In this document: piece by piece, positions 7,641-16,040 of the stretch
Position numbering within the stretch: position 1 is the stretch's first letter
Layout of the letters: each line of letters starts with the position of its first letter
NCBI GenBank assembly: GCA_964400735.1
Contig: CAYNVQ010000001.1
Coordinates: forward strand, 124,001-188,000
Origin: CAYNVQ01 sp964400735
GTDB taxonomy: Bacteria > Acidobacteriota > Aminicenantia > Aminicenantales > Aminicenantaceae
Length of the DNA stretch: 64,000 nt
Direction: 5' to 3'
The notes under the pieces: model-generated
Database searches by the model: none
What the model saw: only the letters and a program-made list of their open reading frames with translations
What the model was told of the DNA's origin: nothing
Position numbers and translations under genes: made by a program

Positions 7641-8732
7641 ATGATACGTATTGTGGGCACCAAGATTCGGAAATTGAGAGAGGAAATGGGGCTGACCCAG
7701 GAGGATTTGGCTCGTTCGGTGGGATTATCTTCAGAATTTATTTCTCTTTTGGAATTAGGGAAAAGAAGTCCCAGCCTTGAAAGCCTGTCCAGAATAGCCC
7801 GTTTTTTGAACAAAGAAGTATCCTTTTTTATCGTGGAAAAAAAGGAAACGTTCCAATCCTTGATTCGAGGAAAGGAACTGGATTCGAAGACAAGACGCAT
7901 TATGAGGAAGTTCAAAAAATATTGTGATGAATATTTAGAGTTAGAAGAAATGATAGGAAGACAGTCGGATTTAGCCCCCCTCTATACCAATATCACGGCC
8001 GAGAAGATGGCTGAGCAGGAAAGACAACGCCTGGATGTGGGCAGCGATCCCCTGCATAATATTTTTTCTATTCTGGAGCAGAATGGCTTGCATGTTTGGA
8101 AATACGCCATAGATGAAGAAATCAACATATCCGGTATATTCGTGTTTATGGATTACAAGCAGGCTGCCTTTGCCTTAATAAATAGCAGGCTATCGCCAAA
8201 TCAGCAGAAACTTGCAGCTGCACACGAATATGGACATTACCTGAAGGATCGTCACGATGGTCCGGTCATCGACAACCCAGATATTTTCATCGAAGACTAC
8301 ATCACCCTTTACCACGCACGGGAGAAGTATGCCCAAACATTCGCTTTGAATTTTTTGATGCCTCAGAAAAAAATAGTTGAAATCATTGAAAGAGATATCC
8401 GATCAAAAAGCCTGAATTTCGAGGATATTCTGTATATCCGGCGGTACTTTGGAGTGAGTGTTTTGTCACTTATTCAAATGCTGAAAAGAATGGAATATAT
8501 CTCTCTTCGTCAATTCAAGGAATACCAGAAGCTCGATGGTCTCCAGAAGGAAAGAATCATTTTTGGTTCGAGTGAAGATTCTGAGGGATGGAGAACGAAA
8601 GGCCAAGCTTTACTATCCGAACGGTTCAAGAGCCTTGTTCTCGAGGCCTACAGGAAGAGAAAGATCTCTGCCGATGAAGCCGCTAAGAGACTGTATATAG
8701 ACAAAAGCCGTTTTTCCGATTCATTGAAATAA
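7641..8732 (+). CDS. XRE-family HTH and ImmA/IrrE-type metallopeptidase protein
   Basis: 363 residues. An N-terminal Cro/CI HTH (about 5-60: IRKLREEMGLTQEDLA ... SSEFISLLELGKRSPS) is fused to an ImmA/IrrE peptidase domain with the zinc motif HEYGH (H195, E196, H199). The C-terminal third continues with a MPQKKI segment and a second helical region ending in SADEAAKRLYIDKSRF, which looks like another HTH. Proteins of this layout act as stress-triggered repressors in which the peptidase cleaves a repressor or itself (ImmA of ICEBs1, IrrE/DdrO of Deinococcus). The ATG at 7641 is chosen from AGGGG six bases upstream and from the promoter position. No phage or ICE genes are nearby, so a chromosomal stress-response role is likelier than element control. 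Confidence 0.9.
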   Translation: MIRIVGTKIRKLREEMGLTQEDLARSVGLSSEFISLLELGKRSPSLESLSRIARFLNKEVSFFIVEKKETFQSLIRGKELDSKTRRIMRKFKKYCDEYLELEEMIGRQSDLAPLYTNITAEKMAEQERQRLDVGSDPLHNIFSILEQNGLHVWKYAIDEEINISGIFVFMDYKQAAFALINSRLSPNQQKLAAAHEYGHYLKDRHDGPVIDNPDIFIEDYITLYHAREKYAQTFALNFLMPQKKIVEIIERDIRSKSLNFEDILYIRRYFGVSVLSLIQMLKRMEYISLRQFKEYQKLDGLQKERIIFGSSEDSEGWRTKGQALLSERFKSLVLEAYRKRKISADEAAKRLYIDKSRFSDSLK

Positions 8733-8870
8733 CCGCAGCCTCTTTTTATTGGAGTGTACTCTTCAAAACCTGATGATATATTCATGGCAACCTTCATGTT
8801 CGGCAGGGTTGATAGGATCGGCCCTTGAATAACCAAGCCGATTGATATGACCCGTTCAATATCCACGTTA

Positions 8871-9923
8871 TTAACGACGTTTTAGGTTTTTTTCGTAATA
8901 TTTCTGGTGATAATCTTCGGCTCTATAAAATTCTGAGGCTGGCACAATCTGTGTAGCGATGTGTGAGTTGTATTTCTTCGATTTCTCCAATTTATTGATC
9001 ATTTCTTCCGCTTCTCGTTTTTGTTCCTCATCGCGATAAAAAATGATGGATCTGTATTGTGTTCCGAAATCTGGGCCCTGCCTGTCGATTTGAGTGGGAT
9101 CATGCAGATTGAAAAACGATTCCAGAAGCTGAGAATAGCTCACGATAGACGGATCAAAGTAGAGTCGAATCGACTCAGCGTGTCCGGTTTCGCCTGAACA
9201 GACCTCTTTGTAGGTAGGATCCTTCGTCTTTCCTCCGGAATACCCCACTTCTGTTCGCACAACACCCTTTATCTGACCGAACTTATGCTCCACTCCCCAA
9301 AAGCATCCGGCCGCAAACGTGGCTTCTTCCAGATTATCCATCACATTGCTATCCGTCTCGTTCTTGGCGAATAAATGATTATCTTGCTCACGAGAGATCG
9401 ATTCTTTGAAGTCGAGGGCTACGGAGTTTATGCAGTAGTGTTTACGCGAAGGGGGAGGCCCATCATCGAAGACATGTCCCAGATGAGCTCCGCAAACGGC
9501 GCAAAGCACCTCAATGCGCTTCATGAAATGAGAAAAATCATCACGATATTGAATGTGGTTTTCATCGACAGGAGCTGTAAAACTCGGCCAACCCGTTCCA
9601 TGATCGTATTTCATTTCCGATGAAAAAAGAGAGGTGCCGCATCCTGCGCAAAGATACACGCCCTTCTCGTAGTGATCCATGTATTTGCCCGTGAACGGCC
9701 TCTCCGTAACGGCCTCACGCATTACCCGGTATTGATGAGGTGTGAGAATTTTTTTCCATTCTTCTTCTGTTTTATTGACCTTCCGAATCATTTTTTTTTC
9801 TCCTCTGTTAACCACAGTCGGCTCCTGAGAGAAATTACCAAAGACAACGAGAACTCCTATGGTCGTCAACATCGAAAAAATGAAGAGGAACGACACGATA
9901 TGTTTTTTGTTGTTTTTCTTCAT
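8871..9923 (-). CDS. msrBA: Membrane-anchored or secreted MsrB-MsrA fusion (methionine sulfoxide reductase)
   Basis: 350 residues from the ATG at 9923. Order: hydrophobic N-terminal anchor or signal (about 8-30), MsrB (about 45-180; zinc pairs CAGCG and CAVCG, catalytic RKHYCIN), then MsrA (about 195-345; catalytic GCFWG). It reduces both R and S methionine sulfoxides; B-A order is the less common of the two fusion orders. An upstream ATG at 9953 overlaps a TATAAT at 9945-9950, so 9923 is preferred. A second candidate start is the ATG at 9791, directly before the MsrB domain, with GAGGAG eight bases upstream within the coding sequence. This would give a cytosolic form lacking the leader. Confidence 0.95.
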   Translation of the reverse strand: MKKNNKKHIVSFLFIFSMLTTIGVLVVFGNFSQEPTVVNRGEKKMIRKVNKTEEEWKKILTPHQYRVMREAVTERPFTGKYMDHYEKGVYLCAGCGTSLFSSEMKYDHGTGWPSFTAPVDENHIQYRDDFSHFMKRIEVLCAVCGAHLGHVFDDGPPPSRKHYCINSVALDFKESISREQDNHLFAKNETDSNVMDNLEEATFAAGCFWGVEHKFGQIKGVVRTEVGYSGGKTKDPTYKEVCSGETGHAESIRLYFDPSIVSYSQLLESFFNLHDPTQIDRQGPDFGTQYRSIIFYRDEEQKREAEEMINKLEKSKKYNSHIATQIVPASEFYRAEDYHQKYYEKNLKRR

Positions 9924-10183
9924 TCCTAATAATCCTATAGGAATATTATACATTATCTTTCACAGACTTCCTGGCTTGCGGGAGGAATCGGGAAGAATCC
10001 CTTAAACCGTTCCGACTTGAGAAAAGCTTAGCGAGCTTTTGATTACGGCTTTCTTTTCTTGCCTACTTCCATTGCGGTAAAGATTGTGGTATTTTATTGA
10101 CAAGAAGGGCAATATTAAAGTTGGGAAGGATGATACATTTTCTCTTGACTTCATGATGATCGATACAATCGAGGGTGAGGATC

Positions 10184-11173
10184 ATGCTGAATAAATTCAG
10201 AGGGTGCCTCCTAGGACTGGCTGTGGGAGATGCGCTGGGAGCCGCAGTCGAATTCCTGTCCTTGGACAAGATCAAGGAAAGGTATGGAGACAAAGGGATT
10301 GTCGATTTCGACGCCTGGAATGGATTTAAACCCGGTTCTTACACCGATGATACTCAGCTCACTCTGGCAACGGCGAAAGGATGTATCGGTGCCCATTTGA
10401 ATCTTCTTAGAGAAGGAGAATCTCATTCGCTGGATTTTATGTACAATAGGTATTTGGAATGGCTAAAAAGCCTTAGGGACCCTCAACAAGTAAGACATCC
10501 AGGTTACATATGTATGCATGTTCTCCAGAGTGGTGAAAGAGGCTCGGTCGAAAACCCGATCAACACAAGTACAGAGCCAACCGGGTTGTTGCGTACAGCC
10601 CCTGTAGGCCTGGCCTTCCCGCCAGGGATGGCTTTTAGGGAGGGTAAAGACTATGCGGCTTTAACCCATGGCAATCATTCGGCTTATTATGCAGCCGGAT
10701 TTCTTGCCGAAATAATTTCCTGGATCGTTGAGGGAAAAACTTTGCAGGATGCTATTGAGTTAGGCGTCGATCAATTGGTCGACTTTGAAAACCACCAGGA
10801 TTTGCTGAAACACATAGAAGACGCTTTGGAGCTGTTCATCGACCAGAGCCCGTTGGAGGAATGCATCCCCAAGCTGGGCAAAGGAATGACGGCAGCCGAA
10901 GTCCTGTCTGTAGGCATTTTTTGCGCCTTGAAATCTGTTTTCGATTTTCAAGAGGGAGTACTGGCAGCAGTGAACCAATCAGGAAACAGTAGTTCGACGG
11001 GGTTGGTCACCGGAGCGATTCTGGGCACATTTCTGGGCGATGAAGGCATTCCTGAGGTCTGGATGACTGGCCTTGAAGACTCCCAAAAAATTAGCGAGAT
11101 ATCTGAAGATATGTTTAAGGTTTTCAAACAGGGGGAAAGGATTTCCTTCGAGAAATATTCACTGAAGCAGTAA
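10184..11173 (+). CDS. ADP-ribosylglycohydrolase-like protein with altered second metal site
   Basis: 329 residues, all-alpha ARH/DraG fold. The N-terminal metal motif TDDT is present (54-57, within SYTDDTQLTL) after the family opening FRGCLLGLAVGDALGA. The C-terminal motif, normally DxDS/T-T, reads GNSSST (267-272), so both metal-binding Asp residues are replaced by Asn and Ser. The family removes ADP-ribose from arginine, serine or DNA, or acts on related substrates; loss of these Asp ligands would weaken one of the two Mg2+ sites. GAGGG lies eight bases before the ATG at 10184; a GTG at 10175 is also in frame. The gene stands alone, with a macrodomain gene 9 kb away. Confidence 0.85.
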   Translation: MLNKFRGCLLGLAVGDALGAAVEFLSLDKIKERYGDKGIVDFDAWNGFKPGSYTDDTQLTLATAKGCIGAHLNLLREGESHSLDFMYNRYLEWLKSLRDPQQVRHPGYICMHVLQSGERGSVENPINTSTEPTGLLRTAPVGLAFPPGMAFREGKDYAALTHGNHSAYYAAGFLAEIISWIVEGKTLQDAIELGVDQLVDFENHQDLLKHIEDALELFIDQSPLEECIPKLGKGMTAAEVLSVGIFCALKSVFDFQEGVLAAVNQSGNSSSTGLVTGAILGTFLGDEGIPEVWMTGLEDSQKISEISEDMFKVFKQGERISFEKYSLKQ

Positions 11174-11303
11174 ATAATATCCCGTCTTCAAGTAAAATCA
11201 GCCTTTATGATAAACGAGGCGAAAGGGAAATAATGCCCGTTGCAGAGTGTGGTCTGGGGTGGAGAGAAAGATTTTTGGAACGGGTAGAAAGGGATTTTTG
11301 GGC

Positions 11304-13682
11304 ATGAAAAGGGTTTTTTTGGTCCTTACCTTGTTTGTCGGATTTCTGGTAGCTCTCGGCAGTTTGTATGGATATTTTTTGCTCCAGCAGAGGGCCGGTC
11401 TTCCTTTAGAAATCAAAAAAGCGTTCCAAAGAGGCCAGCTCATTCAAATTGAGGATGCCAAAATTGAGCGAAAGGAAGATTTGGAATTCATTCTGAGCCG
11501 AAAAAGACCTGGGCAGTCCATATCAGTATTGTTGAACGTAAATGATAAGATAGCCAGAATCCAGGAAAAACTTATCCCCTTTTACGCTCAAACGCCTTAC
11601 CCATTGATCAATTTGGTCATCGGATTCTTCTTGCTGGTCATAGCATTCGTTGTTTTCATTCTTCGTCCCCACGATCTCAGGGCAAGGCTGTTTTATTGGG
11701 GGGCGCTTTTTTTTTCTTTTTCTCTGATCGTCAACGGCGGTTTTTATTGTCTGGGGGATAAATGGTTCTCCTATGTTCCGGGTATCCTGTTTTATATTTT
11801 TTATCCACTTTCGGCAGCCTTTCTTCTTCATTTTTCTTTGACCTTTATTCGGACTCGGTTAAAAAGACCTATCGTCTTCGTCTACCTTCCGGCTGTTCTT
11901 TTCAGTCTGCTTTGGAATTACTTTTTTCTTGCTTCCAGCATGAGATCCTCTATTGAGATCTATAGACAATATCAGGTTGTAGTCTTTCATTTCCGGATCC
12001 TCGTCGTCATTTACCTGCTTTTGTCCTTTCTGGCGCTTTTTCTGGGTTACAGGAAAGCCCGTTTTGAGGAAGAAAAGGCCCAGATCAAATGGGTTCTGTT
12101 CGGATTATTTTTAGGAATGGGCCCCTTTATTTTCTTGTATCAACTTCCCAGGGTCCTGCTCAAAAAACCGTTCCTTTCCGAAGAACTCGTGGGCGTATTT
12201 TATATATTCATCCCCATCGCTTTTTCCTTTTCCATTGTCCGTTTCAAGCTGATGAACATCGAGCTGGTCATCAACAGGAGTTTGGTCTATTCCATTTTGA
12301 CCATGTTTACGGTCAGCGTCTATTTGATTTCCATCCAGGTCGTAAATAGGATTTTCATCAGCTCTATTGCCATCCAGTCCACAACCGTTTCGTTGATAGG
12401 TGTGCTTGCGGCAGCAGCGGCGTTTCATCCTGCCAGAAGAAAGATTCAGGATTTTGTGGATAAATCTTTCTTCCGTATCAGCTATGATTATCGAAAAAGT
12501 ATTCGCAGCTTCAGCGAGCTCGCCCATAATATGACTCAGCAGGACCAACTTTTGGACTTATTTTTAGTCGGCATCCAGAATACTATCCCTCTTGAATATC
12601 TGGGTATTAGAGTTATGTCCACCACGTCTGAAGGAATAGAGGTTTTGCTCGAGATGGGAGGGAAAAAGGGGCTGGAGGATTTGACATCGAAAGCTTTGAG
12701 TGCGAATCAGGTATTGGCCAGACGAAAAGGTGTTTCGACTGAAATGGGGGTTGATTTTTCTGTCGAGGATTTGATCACCGAAAAAAACCTGGAGATGATC
12801 ATTCCTTTGCACTTCCGCACCCCCTTTCTCTCAGGATTCTTAGCTCTAGGGAAAAAAAGATCTAGAACCAAATATTCGAGAGATGATATTGAACTTTTCC
12901 TTACCATGGCTGAAGCACTGACTTTGAATTTGGAACGGATCTATCTGCAGAAAGAGGTTATCCTCGAAAGAGCCGAGAAAGAAAAGCTGGATGAGCTGAA
13001 CAGATTAAAAACAGAGTTTATTTCGAATGTATCCCATGAGATCCGAACCCCTCTGAGCTCGATACACAGTTTATCGGAGATTCTTCAACAGGGGAAGATT
13101 AAGGAAAAGAGCAAACAAGAGGAACTGCTTTCCCTTATGGCTAGCGAATGTGGCCGTTTATCCAGGCTTCTCCACAACATCCTTGACCATGCGAAAATCG
13201 ATCAGAAGGCCATGTCCTATCGTTTGAGCAAGGTGAATATGTGTTCGTTGGTCGGAGAAATTATCGAACTGAATGAAAAAAGGATTAAATCCTTAGGATT
13301 TTCTGTGACTTGGTCTATTCCTAGGAAGGTTTTGTGGCTGGACGTCGATCCAGACGCCATAAAACAGGCTTTGACTAATCTCCTGGATAATGCTATAAAA
13401 TATTCTCTAGACAGAAGGGAGATCGATATAAAGCTGTGGGAGAAAGATCAAGGGGCCGAAATCTATATCCAGGATAAAGGGATAGGGATTGGTGATTCCG
13501 AGAAAGAAAAAATTTTCGATGGGTTTTACCGGTCAGGAGAGGCTCAGGTCGTGAATCCAAAGGGGGCTGGAATCGGATTGAAGATAGTGAAACACATCAT
13601 GGAAGCCCATGGCGGTCAAGTCCTGGTTAGAAGTCAAAAAAACAAAGGGAGCACTTTTATTTTGATCTTTCCAAAACCATGA
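11304..13682 (+). CDS. Multi-TM sensor histidine kinase with PDZ-like extracytoplasmic domain
   Basis: 792 residues. Order: N-terminal TM helix (about 1-25); a PDZ-like region (about 30-85, with RGQLIQIEDAKI and RKRPGQSISVLL resembling PDZ beta strands); about eight further TM helices (about 95-370); a GAF-like region (about 400-540); a coiled coil; HisKA with phospho-His H578 in SNVSHEIRTPLSS; and HATPase_c with N-box NLLDNAIKYS, G1 DKGIGIG and G2 GAGIGLKIV. The kinase domain end overlaps the downstream regulator start by four bases (ATGA). The start at 11304 puts the first TM at the N-terminus; a GTG at 11247 is also in frame. The ligand is unknown; the PDZ suggests sensing of exposed protein C-termini or hydrophobic peptides at the envelope. 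Confidence 0.93.
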   Translation: MKRVFLVLTLFVGFLVALGSLYGYFLLQQRAGLPLEIKKAFQRGQLIQIEDAKIERKEDLEFILSRKRPGQSISVLLNVNDKIARIQEKLIPFYAQTPYPLINLVIGFFLLVIAFVVFILRPHDLRARLFYWGALFFSFSLIVNGGFYCLGDKWFSYVPGILFYIFYPLSAAFLLHFSLTFIRTRLKRPIVFVYLPAVLFSLLWNYFFLASSMRSSIEIYRQYQVVVFHFRILVVIYLLLSFLALFLGYRKARFEEEKAQIKWVLFGLFLGMGPFIFLYQLPRVLLKKPFLSEELVGVFYIFIPIAFSFSIVRFKLMNIELVINRSLVYSILTMFTVSVYLISIQVVNRIFISSIAIQSTTVSLIGVLAAAAAFHPARRKIQDFVDKSFFRISYDYRKSIRSFSELAHNMTQQDQLLDLFLVGIQNTIPLEYLGIRVMSTTSEGIEVLLEMGGKKGLEDLTSKALSANQVLARRKGVSTEMGVDFSVEDLITEKNLEMIIPLHFRTPFLSGFLALGKKRSRTKYSRDDIELFLTMAEALTLNLERIYLQKEVILERAEKEKLDELNRLKTEFISNVSHEIRTPLSSIHSLSEILQQGKIKEKSKQEELLSLMASECGRLSRLLHNILDHAKIDQKAMSYRLSKVNMCSLVGEIIELNEKRIKSLGFSVTWSIPRKVLWLDVDPDAIKQALTNLLDNAIKYSLDRREIDIKLWEKDQGAEIYIQDKGIGIGDSEKEKIFDGFYRSGEAQVVNPKGAGIGLKIVKHIMEAHGGQVLVRSQKNKGSTFILIFPKP

Positions 13683-14362
13683 AAAAAATTTTGGTCATCG
13701 AGGATGATGTTGCTCTCCAGGAGACTCTGAGAGCGGCACTTGAAAGTGAAAATTTCGAGGTCTTTTCCGCCACGGATGGTGAGGAGGGGCTATCGTTATC
13801 CTCTAGGGAACATGTGGATTTGATCCTCCTCGATCTGAAGCTCCCTACCTTGGATGGCTTCGAAATTTGCAAAAAGATTCGCGAGAAAGGGGATAGCACT
13901 CCAATCATTTTTTTGTCTGGTGAAAAAAAAGAGGAGATCGATAAAGTATTGGGTCTCGAGTTAGGCGGGGATGATTACATAACCAAACCATTCGGTTCGA
14001 GAGAACTCATGGCGAGAATCAAGGCTGTTATCCGTCGAACCGCGGCCGAAAAAGAAGCGCTGGAGGAATATTCTTTCGGAAACGTGACCATCCATTTTAA
14101 AAAACATATGGCCACCAAAGGGGAACAGGAGCTCTATATGACAGCCAGAGAGTTCGGGCTTCTTAAGCTCCTCATCGCTCATGAAGGAGAGGTCATTTCG
14201 AGAGATATGATTTTGAATGAAGTGTGGGGTTACGATAAATATCCCACCACTCGGACGGTGGACACGTTTGTCCATAATCTCAGAAAAAAAATAGAGGATG
14301 ATCCATCCAACCCTGTCCATATCCTCACCATTCCTTGGTCTGGTTATAAATTTCGAAAATAA
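13679..14362 (+). CDS. OmpR/PhoB-family response regulator
   Basis: 227 residues. Receiver domain (1-120) with phosphoacceptor D52 in LILLDLKLP, acidic pair IEDDV, and the conserved Lys in YITKPFG. A winged-helix DNA-binding domain (about 128-226) shows YMTAREFGLLKLL, GEVISRDMILNEVWG and TRTVDTFVHNLRKKIE, ending in SGYKFRK. It overlaps the kinase gene by four bases, so the two form a coupled two-component system. The nearest downstream gene is the Omp85-type outer-membrane protein 335 bp away, a plausible but unproven target. Confidence 0.97.
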   Translation: MKKILVIEDDVALQETLRAALESENFEVFSATDGEEGLSLSSREHVDLILLDLKLPTLDGFEICKKIREKGDSTPIIFLSGEKKEEIDKVLGLELGGDDYITKPFGSRELMARIKAVIRRTAAEKEALEEYSFGNVTIHFKKHMATKGEQELYMTAREFGLLKLLIAHEGEVISRDMILNEVWGYDKYPTTRTVDTFVHNLRKKIEDDPSNPVHILTIPWSGYKFRK

Positions 14363-14696
14363 TCTTCGAGATGCCATTATCCGTTTTCTCTCGAGAATTC
14401 CCGCAATCGTAATCAATCTCTCAAATGGCTATGATGACAAATGGTCTAAGCGTTTTTTCCTTCCATGCGAATAGGATTGGGTTGGCGGCTTCGTTGAAGC
14501 CTGTTAGCTTAGATCGACAGCTCACTGTAGCCTTATAGGCCTCCTCCTCGATAATCCTTTAATGTAAAGGGAAAAACAGGTTGACCTTGGCTCATGAATG
14601 AACCAGGATAACTCAAGTTAACAACTTTTTGACAAATTTTTTACAAATGCTTGACAACTTTTCTCATAATTCAAAATAAATTCATCGAAGATAGCA
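14363..14696. other. Intergenic region with spaced TTGACAA repeats
   Basis: 334 bp without a gene. A short hairpin GGCTTC-GTT-GAAGCC lies near 14488-14502. The last 80 bp are AT-rich with two TTGACAA copies at 14629 and 14651, exactly 22 bp apart, and two copies of ACAACTTTT 33 bp apart. The second TTGACA could be a -35 box for the Omp85 gene, but the -10 region (about 14674-14680) is weak. The repeats lie where a response regulator might bind. Confidence 0.4.
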
Positions 14697-15935
14697 ATGA
14701 TAGATAAATTTCTTATCAAAAAAGTTTTTCATTTTAGCGCCGTCCTCCTGACTCTAGTGATGTGGAGCGGGATGAGACCGGCCCCGATCAGATTTCAAAA
14801 ATTTGAGCGCTATCTTGTCAAAGGCTCATTCGGATGGAAAGACAATCCATTGAGTTTTGTCATAATCCTTTTCTATGCCCTGTTTATGCTTTTTGTCCCC
14901 CTTGAGAGTTCCCCTGCGCGAAGTTCAAAAAAATCCACCAGCGCATTTCCAATCTTGATGTATGATACCGATATCGGCGTCGGGTATGGGGCGAAGGCCA
15001 AAGGAGTGAATTACCTCTCTCGAGAAGAATCCTTTGACTTGATTGTTTTCAATTCCTCCAAGGGGGAACGCTGGTATGTCTTTACCTTCTGTATCCCCGA
15101 TATCGAGATCCGGCAAGGAAAGGTCTATCCTTTTTCTTTGGATATACGGGCTGAATACGACAAACTCCTCAACAACAATTTTTATGGCCTGGGACCAAAC
15201 TCCCAGGAAGAAAACCTGACAAACTTCACCTTCGAAAAAAAAGAACTCCAGCTCACGATCGGCCGAGGGTTCACGTCTTCATTCGTGCTGGAAGCAAGTT
15301 ATGTATTCAGAAACATCCGATATCTCAATATCGCTCCAGGTAAATCTTATACCGAACTGCTCGAATCTGTGGGTGATCGGTTTTCTCCCTTTGTTTCGCT
15401 TCTCATCCGATATGACACATCAGACAGCCAAATTCATCCCAGAAAAGGCTTTCGCCTTCTTTTCCAGAGCGACCTGGCTGCCGGTTTCCTGGGCAATAAG
15501 TATACCCATTTTGCCAGATTCACCCTGGATTTTCGAAAATATCTGCTCATTTTCGGAGACAAGGATGTTCTGGCTTTTCGTGTTCTCATGCAGAAAATAT
15601 CTGGGGATAATATTCCCCTCTTCGAGCTGTCTGCCCTTGGTGGTGGATCCACCCAGAATGCCATGAGGGGATACGCCATGAACCGGTTTCAAGATAAGGG
15701 CAAAATTCTTTCCAATCTTGAATACCGTTTTCCTGTTTGGAAGAATATGGGAGGCAATATCTTTGTCGATTTAGGGACTGTTTGGCCTTCTCTTTCCCGG
15801 ATAGAATTTCGCGAAAATGGGGTGGATATAGGCTGGGGACTGAGGTATTACCTGAAGAATTTTTTAGCTCGGTTCGACATGGGATTCAGTCGAGAGGGCA
15901 TGAGGATCTATTTCAACTTCGGCCATGTGTTTTAG
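14697..15935 (+). CDS. Omp85/BamA-type outer-membrane barrel protein without POTRA domains
   Basis: 412 residues. The C-terminal part (about 90-412) has alternating beta strands, the Omp85 landmark GGGSTQNAMRGYAMNRF followed by KILSNLEYRFPV and FVDLGTVW, and ends in Phe (HVF) as barrel proteins do. There is no room for POTRA domains, so this is a barrel-only member, perhaps a lipid or protein translocator of the patatin-associated or surface-antigen class. The N-terminus is odd: two hydrophobic segments (about 10-25 and 50-68) precede the barrel, so the true start may be further in and the second segment may be the signal peptide. The Shine-Dalgarno before the ATG at 14697 is weak (GAAG). Confidence 0.82.
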   Translation: MIDKFLIKKVFHFSAVLLTLVMWSGMRPAPIRFQKFERYLVKGSFGWKDNPLSFVIILFYALFMLFVPLESSPARSSKKSTSAFPILMYDTDIGVGYGAKAKGVNYLSREESFDLIVFNSSKGERWYVFTFCIPDIEIRQGKVYPFSLDIRAEYDKLLNNNFYGLGPNSQEENLTNFTFEKKELQLTIGRGFTSSFVLEASYVFRNIRYLNIAPGKSYTELLESVGDRFSPFVSLLIRYDTSDSQIHPRKGFRLLFQSDLAAGFLGNKYTHFARFTLDFRKYLLIFGDKDVLAFRVLMQKISGDNIPLFELSALGGGSTQNAMRGYAMNRFQDKGKILSNLEYRFPVWKNMGGNIFVDLGTVWPSLSRIEFRENGVDIGWGLRYYLKNFLARFDMGFSREGMRIYFNFGHVF

Positions 15936-15967
15936 AAGACTGACTTTCGTTTTCTGCTGTGATTCTT

Positions 15968-15989
15968 GGTGAGCGCTTACCTTTTCTTT
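15968..15989 (+). terminator. Possible intrinsic terminator after the Omp85 gene
   Basis: GGTGA-GCGC-TTACC stem-loop (one G-T pair) followed by CTTTTCTTTA. The stem is short, so this is a weak call. It lies between the Omp85 gene and the convergent pepD. Confidence 0.35.
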
Positions 15990-16040
15990 AATAAAATATT
16001 GATTTTTGCCCGTTCAGTGTATGAATTGTGTTGGATGGCT

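Noticed and set aside
7641..8732. Phage or integrative-element repressor module
   Set aside because: No integrase, excisionase, att-like repeats or phage genes on either side; the gene is probably chromosomal.
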